Origin: Pedobacter sp. ASV28 | GTDB lineage: Bacteria > Bacteroidota > Bacteroidia > Sphingobacteriales > Sphingobacteriaceae | Length of the DNA: 58,747 nt | Direction of reading: 5' to 3' | NCBI RefSeq assembly: GCF_016428855.1 | Contig: NZ_JAELTN010000032.1 | Coordinates: 1 to 58,747, forward strand | Part shown: positions 9,559-17,245 of the stretch, one piece after another | Numbering within the stretch: position 1 is the first letter of the stretch | Layout of the letters: every line of letters starts with the position of its first letter | The notes under the pieces: generated by a model | What the model saw: only the letters and a program-made list of their open reading frames with translations | Database searches by the model: none | What the model was told of the DNA's origin: nothing | Translations under genes and position numbers: made by a program

Positions 9559-9639
9559 CTATCAAACTTAGCATTTTAATCCCGAAAAAGGTTTCACTTA
9601 ACTCTCATTTGGCAAAAATAGGATGATGTGAGAAATATA

Positions 9640-10640
9640 GAATATAAGTAATCCTTGTTGGCTAGGGCACTGAAGCGAGAAGCACCTAAAAAAAAGTTGA
9701 ATATCCTTTTTCCATTGCCTGCATTGGCGTTCCCGCCAATGATTCTATTCTATTACTTTATTATAAAATCGAAAGGGCTTTCTCCCAAGGGAGAATATAA
9801 ACTATCCAATTCCTGTTGGCGGGGCGCTACCTTGAGAGAATATAAAATATATCTAAACCCTGTTGGCGGGGACGCCCAACAGGAGCAAGGAAAACCAAAA
9901 AACAATGATATTCTTCTGCATTGTTGCTTGTTGCCATCGTTGGCGTCCTCACCAAGGGCTTAATCCTTTTATCCCTATGAAATGCAATAAAACTGGAAGA
10001 ACATCCTACTCTGAGAGAATATAAAATATATCCAAACCTTGTTGGCGGGGACGCCCAACAGGAGCAAGGAAAACCAAAAAACAATGGTATTATTTGTCCT
10101 GTTGCTTCCGTTGGCGTCCCCGCCAACGGCTTAATCCATTTGCCCCCTATAAGGTACAATAAAACTGGAAGAACCATCTATTCTGAGAGAATATCAAATA
10201 GCCAAATTCTGTTGGCGGGGACGCCCAACAGGAGCAAGGAAAACCAAAAAACAATAGTATTATTTGTCCTGTTGCTACCGTTGGCGTCCCCGCCAGCGGC
10301 TTAATCCTTTTATCCCATATATGGTGCAATAAAACCGGAAGAACATCCTACTCTGAGAGAATATAAAATACAATCCCTGTTGGCGCAGACGCCAACAAGA
10401 GAAAAAAAATAGCCTAGAGACAATGATATTCTATTGCCATGTCGCTATCGTTGGCGTCCCCGCCAACGACTTAATCCATTTATTCCCTATGAGGTGCAAT
10501 AAAACCGGAAGAACCTTCTACTCTGAGAGAATATAAAATAGCCAAACCCTGTTGGCGGGGACGCCCAACAGGAGTAAGGAAAACCAAAAAACAATGATAT
10601 TTTTGTACGCTGCCATCCTTGGCATCCACGCCAATGCTTT
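9640..10640. repeat. BIME-like array: ~170-bp units with paired inverted REP hairpins
   Basis: Four successive landmarks AAAAC(T/C)GG at 9989, 10161, 10331 and 10501 give a period of 170-172 bp. Each unit contains hairpin A (arms TGTTGGCG and CGCCCAACA around GGGA; 9861, 10040, 10210, 10378, 10550) and, ~68 bp on, hairpin B (CGTTGGCG-TCCC-CGCCAACG; 9938 degraded, 10108, 10278, 10448, 10617 degraded). B is essentially the reverse complement of A, so each unit is a pair of oppositely oriented REPs. A lone perfect hairpin lies at 9722-9741. The sequence between hairpins (AGGAGCAAGGAAAACCAAAA) is also conserved. The RAYT gene follows directly. Confidence 0.85.
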
Positions 10641-10644
10641 ACAT

Positions 10645-11160
10645 TTATTCTTTATAATGGGTAATAAATTCAAATGGACTTTTCCCATTTTCATAAAATG
10701 AAGCAGACGACCAATAATAATTTTCAGGCAGATCGCTTAAATTCCAATGCGATTGAAGTGGATTATAATGTATATATTCCAATTTCTCTTCCAAAAACCA
10801 TTCGCTCCAGCATTCCTTAACCACATAACCCCTCTGCCAAAACTGAAAAGACCTATCCGACAGATTAACCAGGTGATTTCTATGCATTTGCCCATCTGTT
10901 TTTAAACTCTTCTTAAATTCATGAGCTGTAAAACTTAATAATGTACCCTGAACATTAGCTCTCTCAAAACCGTCCGCAATTTTCCATAGCAAATGAATAT
11001 GATTTGGCATGATAACAAAGCCATAGATTTTACATCTCTTTTCTTGTACTAGCCAACGCAAGGCATTTATGATAATGGATTTAAACTCTTCGTCTAGCAA
11101 ATGTTTCCAATCCAAAATTGTAGCGGTAAAGAATTCTACATGATATGACTTTATCATCAT
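10645..11160 (-). CDS. REP-associated tyrosine transposase (RAYT, Y1/HUH family)
   Basis: A 171-residue single-domain Y1 transposase of the IS200/RAYT class. The metal-binding HUH motif is His54-Ile-His56 within IMPNHIHLLW. The C-terminal signature EEKLEYIHYNPLQSHW carries the likely catalytic tyrosine (Tyr129, or Tyr132 as alternative), and the ending NYYWSSASFYENG is typical of RAYTs. No TnpB or IS ends are seen; instead REP-like hairpins lie on both sides, the standard setting of a domesticated RAYT that acts on REP sequences. The gene runs toward the larger repeat array. The start may be either of the first two methionines (11160 or 11157). Confidence 0.88.
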   Translation of the reverse strand: MMIKSYHVEFFTATILDWKHLLDEEFKSIIINALRWLVQEKRCKIYGFVIMPNHIHLLWKIADGFERANVQGTLLSFTAHEFKKSLKTDGQMHRNHLVNLSDRSFQFWQRGYVVKECWSEWFLEEKLEYIHYNPLQSHWNLSDLPENYYWSSASFYENGKSPFEFITHYKE

Positions 11161-11299
11161 AATGCTTAAGTATCCTTTTATTCTTCCAAAGAGAAATTGA
11201 ATTTATAAAAAATTGGCTGGAAGCACAAGATGATCAACAACTCTTTCTATGAAAAATAATGGCAGGTATTCTCTCATACACATCAACACGAGCGCTAAA

Positions 11300-11500
11300 A
11301 CAAGCTCTGCTCTGCTGCTACCCTTGGCGTGGACACCAAGGACTTAATCCATTTATTCCCTATAAGACGCAATAAAACTGGAAGAACATCCTACCCTGAG
11401 AGAATATCAAATAGCCAATTCCTATTGGTGCAGACGCCAACAAACGCAGAAAAAACCTAAAAAAAGCAAGATATTTTTACCCTTGAGCGTGACTTACTTG
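11300..11500. repeat. Degenerate outlying copy of the REP/BIME unit
   Basis: Upstream of the RAYT start, hairpin B (CCTTGGCG-TGGA-CACCAAGG, 11322-11341), the AAAACTGGAAGAACATCC landmark (11374) and hairpin A (TATTGGTG-CAGA-CGCCAACA, 11425-11444) recur in the array's order. The copy is more diverged than those at 10.0-10.6 kb. Beyond it, to 11561, nothing is recognisable. Confidence 0.75.
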
Positions 11501-11561
11501 CCTCATGGCTAACGATAGCACAGTGCCAACAAAAGCTTGGGTTCAAGTTTACACAAAAATC

Positions 11562-11981
11562 TTATTTAAATTCATGACCACATTTATAACAGTGATAGCA
11601 TTTGTTCACCTTAAAAGGATAAACCATTAACAAAAGAGAAACAATAGCCACCCACCAACTATGCTTATTTTTTGTAGCTACCCCATAACTCACATTCGTG
11701 GAACCACATTTTTCACAGACTACAGCATCAACTTGTCCTTCTCCCATTTCTGGCACCTCAAGTGCTAAATCATCTGCCAATAGCTCATCAATACCGGGCA
11801 CATCTTTTTCAAAAACATTTAGTTTAACGCCTCCTATTGCCTGGTTAAAAAGCGGCTGTATCGTAGCTATATTTTCATCGGCAAGAAAACAAGAAATACC
11901 AGCGTCCTTCAATTTAGCTATGATGATATTGGCTTCGATAGGATTATAGAAAGTTCTGTAAACAATGATTTTATCATCCAT
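11562..11981 (-). CDS. DUF2007 protein with C-terminal zinc ribbon
   Basis: A 139-residue protein. Residues 1-75 are a DUF2007 domain (KIIVYRTFYNPIEANIIIAKLKDAG), paralogous to the gene at 9325. Residues ~88-139 form a split zinc ribbon, CEKCGSTN...CYHCYKCGHEF, interrupted by a hydrophobic segment (WWVAIVSLLLMVYPF) that could be a membrane hairpin or buried helix. It lies 18 nt after the beta-glucosidase stop on the same strand, so the two may be cotranscribed. The function is unknown. Confidence 0.85.
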   Translation of the reverse strand: MDDKIIVYRTFYNPIEANIIIAKLKDAGISCFLADENIATIQPLFNQAIGGVKLNVFEKDVPGIDELLADDLALEVPEMGEGQVDAVVCEKCGSTNVSYGVATKNKHSWWVAIVSLLLMVYPFKVNKCYHCYKCGHEFK

Positions 11982-11999
11982 ATCTTTAAATATAAAGAT

Positions 12000-13334
12000 T
12001 TATTTCGATAAAAATTTCTGCCACCAGTAGCCAGATTCTTTAATGGTACGCTGTTGGGTCTTAAAATCGTTATACACCAGGCCAAACCTAGCCTGATAGC
12101 CTTCTGCCCATTCAAAATTATCCATTAAGGTCCAAGCAAGATAGCCCGTAACATTTATTCCTTCTTGTTTGGCCCTGAGTATCGCTTGAAGATATTTTTC
12201 AAAATATTCAATTCTTTCCTGATCCTTAACCTGATGACCAACCAACTTATCATGGAAAGCTGCTCCATTTTCGGTAATCATAATATTTCGGATAGAAGGA
12301 TAAGCTGCAAACTGCTTAATGATGCGATAAAAACTATCAGCATTAATCTCCCATCCCATAGCGGTATGCGGCACTTTCCTACTTCTGGCCTTTACCTCCC
12401 AAGCCTGTATAACCGGAATAAAAGCATTGTATTTGACCACCAAGGGGAAATAGTTCTGTAGACCGATAAAATCAAAATCAAAGGTCATCCGTTGCTGGTG
12501 TCGCCAAGTAGAATGGCTGATGGCAAACTTCTCCAGCACATCCCAGTCGGCTGTAGGAAATCCCATCCCCAAAACCGGCTCTACAAAAAAACGGTTCATT
12601 AAAGTGTCCATCCGCTTTGCGGCCAGATGATCTTGCACACTTTGTGTATAAGGAATTATTTCTGAGCAGGAGAAAGCTGTTCCTATAACGGCTTGGCCAA
12701 CTTCTGCCCTAAGAATTTTCGCACCGTCGGCCTGTGCAATGGCTGTATGCAGGGCTGCATCAAAAAAATTACCTACACCACTTGCCCCTGGCGCATGTAT
12801 ACCCAGCATGTAACCTAAAGAGGTGAAACCAAAAGGTTCATTGATCACGATCCAATGCTTTACCTTGTCTCCATATTCTTTGGCACAAAAGAGCACATAT
12901 TCATTAAAACTGGCATTGATTCCAAAGGCTGTCCAACCACCCAATTGAGACAATGCTTCTGGAAGATCCCAATGATAAAGCGTAATCATCGGAAGAATAT
13001 CCTGCCGTAAACACTCATCAATTATCCGATGATAAAATGCAATACCTTCTTTATTGGGCATCCCAGTTCCCAAGGGAAAGATACGTGCCCAGGCAATAGA
13101 AAAACGAAATACCTTAAACCCTAGGGTTTTCACCAAAGCTATATCACCCTGATACCGATGATAAAAATCACATGCTTCGTCAGGTTTATGCCCTTTCCTG
13201 ATTTTGGTTGGTCTTTTAGAAAAAGTGTCCCAAATCGTAGGTCCTTTCCCCCCAATGTTTGCTGCACCTTCTATCTGGGCCGCAGCAGTAGCTACTCCCC
13301 ACAAAAAGTCATCGCCAAAATCAGTTCTATTCAT
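12000..13334 (-). CDS. Glycoside hydrolase family 1 beta-glucosidase
   Basis: A 444-residue GH1 (beta/alpha)8-barrel enzyme that hydrolyses beta-linked glucosides or galactosides. The N-terminal signature FLWGVATAAAQIEGA is present. The acid/base Glu166 is in VINEP and the nucleophile Glu355 in ITENG, both at family-typical positions. The C-terminal WTLMDNFEWAEGY forms the aglycone side of the site. There is no signal peptide, so it is cytoplasmic and would act on imported oligosaccharides. A -7-like element lies 40 nt upstream. The symbol bglB or bgl would be conventional, but the substrate cannot be fixed from sequence. Confidence 0.94.
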   Translation of the reverse strand: MNRTDFGDDFLWGVATAAAQIEGAANIGGKGPTIWDTFSKRPTKIRKGHKPDEACDFYHRYQGDIALVKTLGFKVFRFSIAWARIFPLGTGMPNKEGIAFYHRIIDECLRQDILPMITLYHWDLPEALSQLGGWTAFGINASFNEYVLFCAKEYGDKVKHWIVINEPFGFTSLGYMLGIHAPGASGVGNFFDAALHTAIAQADGAKILRAEVGQAVIGTAFSCSEIIPYTQSVQDHLAAKRMDTLMNRFFVEPVLGMGFPTADWDVLEKFAISHSTWRHQQRMTFDFDFIGLQNYFPLVVKYNAFIPVIQAWEVKARSRKVPHTAMGWEINADSFYRIIKQFAAYPSIRNIMITENGAAFHDKLVGHQVKDQERIEYFEKYLQAILRAKQEGINVTGYLAWTLMDNFEWAEGYQARFGLVYNDFKTQQRTIKESGYWWQKFLSK

Positions 13335-13374
13335 TGGCCAAATTAAAGGATTAATTTACATAAGAAGATTAAGA

Positions 13375-13382
13375 CAAAGTTA
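13375..13382 (-). promoter_or_regulatory. -7 element (TAACTTTG) upstream of the GH1 gene
   Basis: A perfect TAnnTTTG on the minus strand, 40 nt upstream of the ATG. No clear TTG -33 at standard spacing. It lies in the gap after the upstream MutS-like gene's stop. Confidence 0.4.
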
Positions 13383-13392
13383 AATTATCCAT

Positions 13393-15207
13393 TCAATTTA
13401 ACGATAACCCAATCTGTTTCAACAAAATGGCTGCATTAAACTGGGTACAGGGTCCCGATTTAATTTTATAGTCAAAATCCATTTCCCCATCCATTAACTG
13501 AATATCAAAATGAAAGTTTCTTACCAAAGATGGATATGTAGTTTCCAATTCAGACAATTGAAGATCATGTGTTGCAAACAAGGTAGGAACTTTTAACCCA
13601 ATCAATTTCTCTATAAAAGCCTTAGACCCGTCAAATTTATCTTTACTATTGGTACCACGCAACATTTCATCAATAAACACAAATGCATTAGCATGAGTTT
13701 CAATCTCGCTCAATATCATTTTCAAACGGTTCAGCTCGGCCTTGAAAGTAGAAGTACTCTCTATCAGGTTATCTTTTATACGCATATAGGTCAATAGCTT
13801 GAAAATGGAAAGATGCATAACCTGTGCACATACAGGTGCCCCAGCATAGGCCAGTACCATGTTAATCCCCATCGTTCTTAGAAAGGTGCTCTTCCCCGCC
13901 ATGTTTGATCCAGTAATGATATCTACCGTGGTCTGCTGCTCTACAACGTAGTCATTATCTATTCTTTTTGACTGCGGAATTAATGGATGTCCCAACCCCT
14001 CCACTTTTAAATAAAATTCATCTTTTATTAAGGGGAATGGCCAGTCAGCTTGATTATAATTTAAGGTAGCCATAGAAATCAATTCTTCAAAATAACCTAT
14101 CCTATCCAGGCCATTTTCTACTTTATCTGCGGCCATTTTACACCAATCTGCCAGATTGATACTACACCTCAAATCCCATAGTAAAAAGAAATTTAAAAAA
14201 GCGTAGAGCAAAAAATTTAAACGAGCATCAAAAGCTACTATGATTTTAGCCAAGGCTTTAATATGTTCACTTACTTTTTTTTCAGAAACAAATAAAGACT
14301 TAATATAAGTACTTTTCCATAATTTCTCTTCCGTCCATTTAATGGCCTCGCCATAACTGTTTAGCAGGCTAGAACTTCCACTAAATCCATAATAAACCTG
14401 TGTAATCTGCTTCGAAAAGAGATAGGTTAAAAGGGCATTGAATAGGACTATAATGCCCAATATCCCCCAAAGCTCATCTCCCAACGCCAATGCGCCCAGA
14501 AAGAGTCCTAATGTTAAATACGGTATAACCTTTACGTAAACTCTCAATGGTTTATTAAACGTAAAAGCCACTTGCTTGACCAACTGATTTTTAAGCTTAT
14601 ATTTTATTTCTTCTATTTTTCCCAGGTCATGTCCTCTTAAGTTTGCCCGAAAAGCAAATGTTCTATCTATATCCTCAGTAAGTTCTGCAATGGCTTCTTG
14701 TCTGGCCATAATGGTTGTCTTATCATTAGCAACCGCTAAATGCTTAGCCAACTCCTTTAATCCAATTTTACTGGCCGACCTGTTGATCAATTCATACAGA
14801 GATGATCTTCCAAAAATATCCAAATCGGAAAGATAGGGATGCAGTTCATCCTCAAAGACGTCCCCATGATCATAACCATTGGGCAGGCCATTGATCAGAT
14901 TGATCTCATTTTCATAAACCCATAGCAGGTTTTTCAAAAAATTGGCTTCTTGCGCCAAAACATTTTGCTTTTTAACGACTATCACAAATACCGCAATAGG
15001 CACTAGCAATAAAAATGACCAAATCGCAAAGAGCACATCTCCCTTAGCACTTGCCAAAGCAACAAAAAAAGCAATTTCAAGAAATAACAACGCCACACGA
15101 ACAAAAGAGAACCTATCGATCTTACTTTTCACTCCCTCAATTTTTATCTTCAACTCCTTTACAACATCTTCATATTGCTTAAGTCTATGTGGCTCATTTT
15201 TTAACAT
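13393..15207 (-). CDS. Membrane-associated MutS-like ATPase
   Basis: A 604-residue protein whose C-terminal ~200 residues are the MutS domain V ATPase: Walker A GSNMAGKST at 433-441, Walker B AFVFIDEMLRGTN, and the ATHD switch. The mismatch-recognition and connector domains of true MutS are absent. Instead there are hydrophobic helices at ~45-90 (LLFLEIAFFVALASA, FAIWSFLLLVPIAVFVIVV) and ~215-260, so it is probably anchored in the inner membrane. The family is common in Bacteroidota and its role in DNA repair is unproven. The frame extends to a TTG at 15249, but the ATG at 15207 (MLKNEPHRLK) is preferred. Confidence 0.85.
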   Translation of the reverse strand: MLKNEPHRLKQYEDVVKELKIKIEGVKSKIDRFSFVRVALLFLEIAFFVALASAKGDVLFAIWSFLLLVPIAVFVIVVKKQNVLAQEANFLKNLLWVYENEINLINGLPNGYDHGDVFEDELHPYLSDLDIFGRSSLYELINRSASKIGLKELAKHLAVANDKTTIMARQEAIAELTEDIDRTFAFRANLRGHDLGKIEEIKYKLKNQLVKQVAFTFNKPLRVYVKVIPYLTLGLFLGALALGDELWGILGIIVLFNALLTYLFSKQITQVYYGFSGSSSLLNSYGEAIKWTEEKLWKSTYIKSLFVSEKKVSEHIKALAKIIVAFDARLNFLLYAFLNFFLLWDLRCSINLADWCKMAADKVENGLDRIGYFEELISMATLNYNQADWPFPLIKDEFYLKVEGLGHPLIPQSKRIDNDYVVEQQTTVDIITGSNMAGKSTFLRTMGINMVLAYAGAPVCAQVMHLSIFKLLTYMRIKDNLIESTSTFKAELNRLKMILSEIETHANAFVFIDEMLRGTNSKDKFDGSKAFIEKLIGLKVPTLFATHDLQLSELETTYPSLVRNFHFDIQLMDGEMDFDYKIKSGPCTQFNAAILLKQIGLSLN

Positions 15208-15262
15208 TATATTTGAATTCTTTATTAAACCATAAAGATAGAAAACCAAATAGGTAATATGC

Positions 15263-15270
15263 TAATTTTG
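15263..15270 (+). promoter_or_regulatory. -7 element (TAATTTTG) upstream of rlmH
   Basis: An exact TAnnTTTG match 21 nt before the rlmH ATG, in the short divergent gap with the MutS-like gene. No clear -33 TTG. Confidence 0.4.
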
Positions 15271-15291
15271 CACTTAGCACTGATCGATTGA

Positions 15292-15765
15292 ATGAAAATT
15301 ACATTAATAATTGTTGGGAAAACCGAAGATAAATACCTTATCGAAGGAATAGAGAAATACCTGAATAGATTAAAACACTATATCAGTTTCAATTTATTTG
15401 TTATTCCAGAGATTAAAAATACCAAAAACCTGAGTGAAGCCCAACAAAAAGCTAAGGAAGCAGAACTGATCTCGAAACAACTGACCAATAGCGACATGGT
15501 CGTTTTACTGGACGAAAAGGGAAAAAAATTTAGTTCCATGCAATTTTCGCAATACCTAAATAAGCAAATGATAGGTAGTGTACAACACCTGGTTTTCATT
15601 ATTGGCGGACCTTATGGTTTTGATGAAAGTATCTATAAAAGATCAAATGCTAGTCTTTCCCTATCGGATATGACGTTTTCTCACCAAATGGTAAGGCTAT
15701 TTTTTATTGAACAACTTTATCGAGCTTTTACTATATTGAAGAACGAACCTTATCATCATGAGTAA
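15292..15765 (+). CDS. rlmH: 23S rRNA (pseudouridine-1915-N3) methyltransferase
   Basis: A 157-residue SPOUT-class methyltransferase that methylates N3 of pseudouridine 1915 in helix 69 of 23S rRNA, using SAM. The knot motifs are clear: VVLLDEKGKKFSS, the SAM-binding loop FIIGGPYGF, and the C-terminal signature SLSDMTFSHQMVRLFFIEQLYRAFTILKNEPYHHE (given here by its ends SLSDMTFSH and EPYHHE). Full length for the family. A small membrane protein gene follows 53 nt downstream. Confidence 0.97.
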   Translation: MKITLIIVGKTEDKYLIEGIEKYLNRLKHYISFNLFVIPEIKNTKNLSEAQQKAKEAELISKQLTNSDMVVLLDEKGKKFSSMQFSQYLNKQMIGSVQHLVFIIGGPYGFDESIYKRSNASLSLSDMTFSHQMVRLFFIEQLYRAFTILKNEPYHHE

Positions 15766-15818
15766 TTTATTTATGGAATATTCCATCCGCATTCATCACA
15801 TATAAAAAAGGAGGTCTC

Positions 15819-15950
15819 ATGTTACCTAGCGATTATAAAAGAAACTACAGATTCAAAACCGACACCCACAAAGAAGGGAAATACATCAAATGGATATTTA
15901 TCATTTCCATTATACTCATGTTTATTGCCTGGTATTATTTCATCAACTAG
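15819..15950 (+). CDS. Small single-pass membrane protein (43 aa)
   Basis: An ATG at 15819 preceded by a strong Shine-Dalgarno (AAAGGAGG, 15808-15815), unusual in this window where such sites are mostly absent. The product starts MLPSDYKRNYRFKTDTHKEG, continues with a charged linker, and ends in one transmembrane helix (WIFIISIILMFIAWYYFI) and an Asn. It lies between rlmH and a bidirectional terminator, so it is probably cotranscribed with rlmH. It is basic outside the helix. No family recognised. Confidence 0.7.
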   Translation: MLPSDYKRNYRFKTDTHKEGKYIKWIFIISIILMFIAWYYFIN

Positions 15951-15964
15951 CATACCTAGATATA

Positions 15965-15996
15965 AAAAAAGGCCACCTAGATGGTAGCCTTTTTCA
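15965..15996. terminator. Bidirectional terminator between convergent genes
   Basis: AAAGGCCACC (15968-15977) pairs with GGTAGCCTTT (15983-15992) with one mismatch. There is a T-run on the plus side and an A-run (T-run on the minus strand) on the other. It serves rlmH plus the small membrane gene from the left and the DUF5606 gene from the right. Confidence 0.8.
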
Positions 15997-16011
15997 TGTT
16001 ATCAAAGCGAG

Positions 16012-16554
16012 TTAAACGCCTTTTTTACTGGTCATGTTTGCTTTTTTAGCTGGGGCACTAGTCTTGCTGGTAGGTGCTTTAGCATTAGCGGGCTTAGCTT
16101 TTGGAGCAGCCTTAGGTTTTACGTCTACCTTTTCTTCTACCTTAGCGCTCTCCTCCTCCGTACCGGGCGCAGCCTCGGTAAACAATGGCAGGTCCTTTAA
16201 CAAATTGTACCAAGTTAAAATTTTCTTCATATCAGAAGCATATACTTTCTCTTGATCGTGATTTGGAGCTACTTCAATAAAGAATTTCCTTAACGTATTC
16301 CCATCTGCTTTGGCATCGGGCACAGCCGTTTTTGTGGCTACGATATTGCCCAATACATCTACCAATTTTAGTTCTTCATCTTCCCCATAAATGGTGATAT
16401 CTTCCAAAGAAGCTAATTTAGTATTTGAAATATTCGCAACGATCTTTAATTTTTGAGCATCAAGCCCTTCCAAAACATAACCAGCCTTGTTTTGGCCAAT
16501 TAGCTTAAATAATCCTGGTCTGCCGGAAACGGCTACAATTCCTCTTAAATTCAT
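16012..16554 (-). CDS. DUF5606 domain protein
   Basis: A 180-residue cytoplasmic protein. Residues 1-~130 match the Bacteroidota-specific DUF5606 family (start MNLRGIVAVSGRPGLFKLIG, then LASLEDITIYGEDEELKL). The C-terminal ~50 residues are a low-complexity Lys/Ala/Pro tail (PKAAPKAKPANAKAPTSK), positively charged and probably disordered, which may bind nucleic acid or another partner. It is preceded on the same strand by the cyclophilin gene, with an 80-nt gap. The function is unknown. Confidence 0.85.
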   Translation of the reverse strand: MNLRGIVAVSGRPGLFKLIGQNKAGYVLEGLDAQKLKIVANISNTKLASLEDITIYGEDEELKLVDVLGNIVATKTAVPDAKADGNTLRKFFIEVAPNHDQEKVYASDMKKILTWYNLLKDLPLFTEAAPGTEEESAKVEEKVDVKPKAAPKAKPANAKAPTSKTSAPAKKANMTSKKGV

Positions 16555-16634
16555 ATTTTATAGTTTTGCGCTGAACGATAAGCGTTATGCGCTGCGTGTT
16601 TACGCTAAACGCCTAACACCAACGCTTGGCCTAT

Positions 16635-17093
16635 TTAGTCTTCTATTACTTCTATCGTCAATATTTTATCACCCTGACGTATATCATCAACAATATCAAC
16701 ATTTTCTATCACCTTACCAAAACAAGTGTGGTTACGGTCTAGGTGGGCAGTATTATCTCTACTATGGCAGATAAAAAATTGAGAGCCTCCAGTATTTCTT
16801 CCCGCATGTGCCATTGACAACACACCTCTATCATGATATTGGTTATCCCCGTCTAATTCACAATCAATTTTGTAACCTGGACCTCCGGTACCTGGTACTC
16901 CTGCTGCTCCATCCTTAGAGTTTGGACAACCACCCTGTACCACAAAATTAGGGATAACACGATGAAAAGTCACCCCGTCATAAAATCCTTCTTTTGCTAA
17001 TTTTTTAAAATTGGCTACAGCTTTAGGGGCATCCTTTTCATAGAACTCCACCGTCATATCGCCTTTTACTGTTTTTATAATCGCTTTGCTCAT
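16635..17093 (-). CDS. Peptidyl-prolyl cis-trans isomerase (cyclophilin type)
   Basis: A 152-residue minimal cyclophilin that catalyses proline isomerisation during folding. Active-site features are visible: FHRVIPNFVVQGG (catalytic Arg and Phe/Gln), the SMAHAG segment and the GSQFFICH strand. No signal peptide, so cytoplasmic. The 16555-16634 gap after it holds GC-rich imperfect repeats (GCGTTATGCGC, TTTACGCTAAACGCC) of unknown meaning. Confidence 0.93.
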   Translation of the reverse strand: MSKAIIKTVKGDMTVEFYEKDAPKAVANFKKLAKEGFYDGVTFHRVIPNFVVQGGCPNSKDGAAGVPGTGGPGYKIDCELDGDNQYHDRGVLSMAHAGRNTGGSQFFICHSRDNTAHLDRNHTCFGKVIENVDIVDDIRQGDKILTIEVIED

Positions 17094-17113
17094 AATCTTT
17101 TTTTGTAAGGCTC

Positions 17114-17121
17114 CAAATTTA
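17114..17121 (-). promoter_or_regulatory. -7 element (TAAATTTG) upstream of the cyclophilin gene
   Basis: An exact TAnnTTTG on the minus strand, 20 nt before the ATG at 17093. No -33 element at normal spacing. Confidence 0.4.
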
Positions 17122-17245
17122 ATAAATTGTTATGATTAGCCATAAAATACACCTTAATAAAAAACACTTCAAATAAAAAACCGCTTTTAAACGTTATATT
17201 GTACAATATTTTTTTTAATCGATCTTAAAAAATTTACATTCGCAT

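Noticed and set aside
9655..10329. Three open frames (9655-9963 plus strand; 9827-10177 and 10147-10329 minus strand) that look like short repetitive proteins
   Set aside because: They lie wholly inside the REP-like repeat units, repeat the same peptide because the DNA repeats, and lack a start context or family.
9640..10640. Possible CRISPR array
   Set aside because: The repeated unit is ~170 bp and conserved along its whole length, with no unique spacers and no cas genes.
10645..11160. Complete IS200/IS605 insertion sequence
   Set aside because: No TnpB and no defined left and right ends; the repeats around the gene are many-copy REP-type hairpins, which fits a RAYT.
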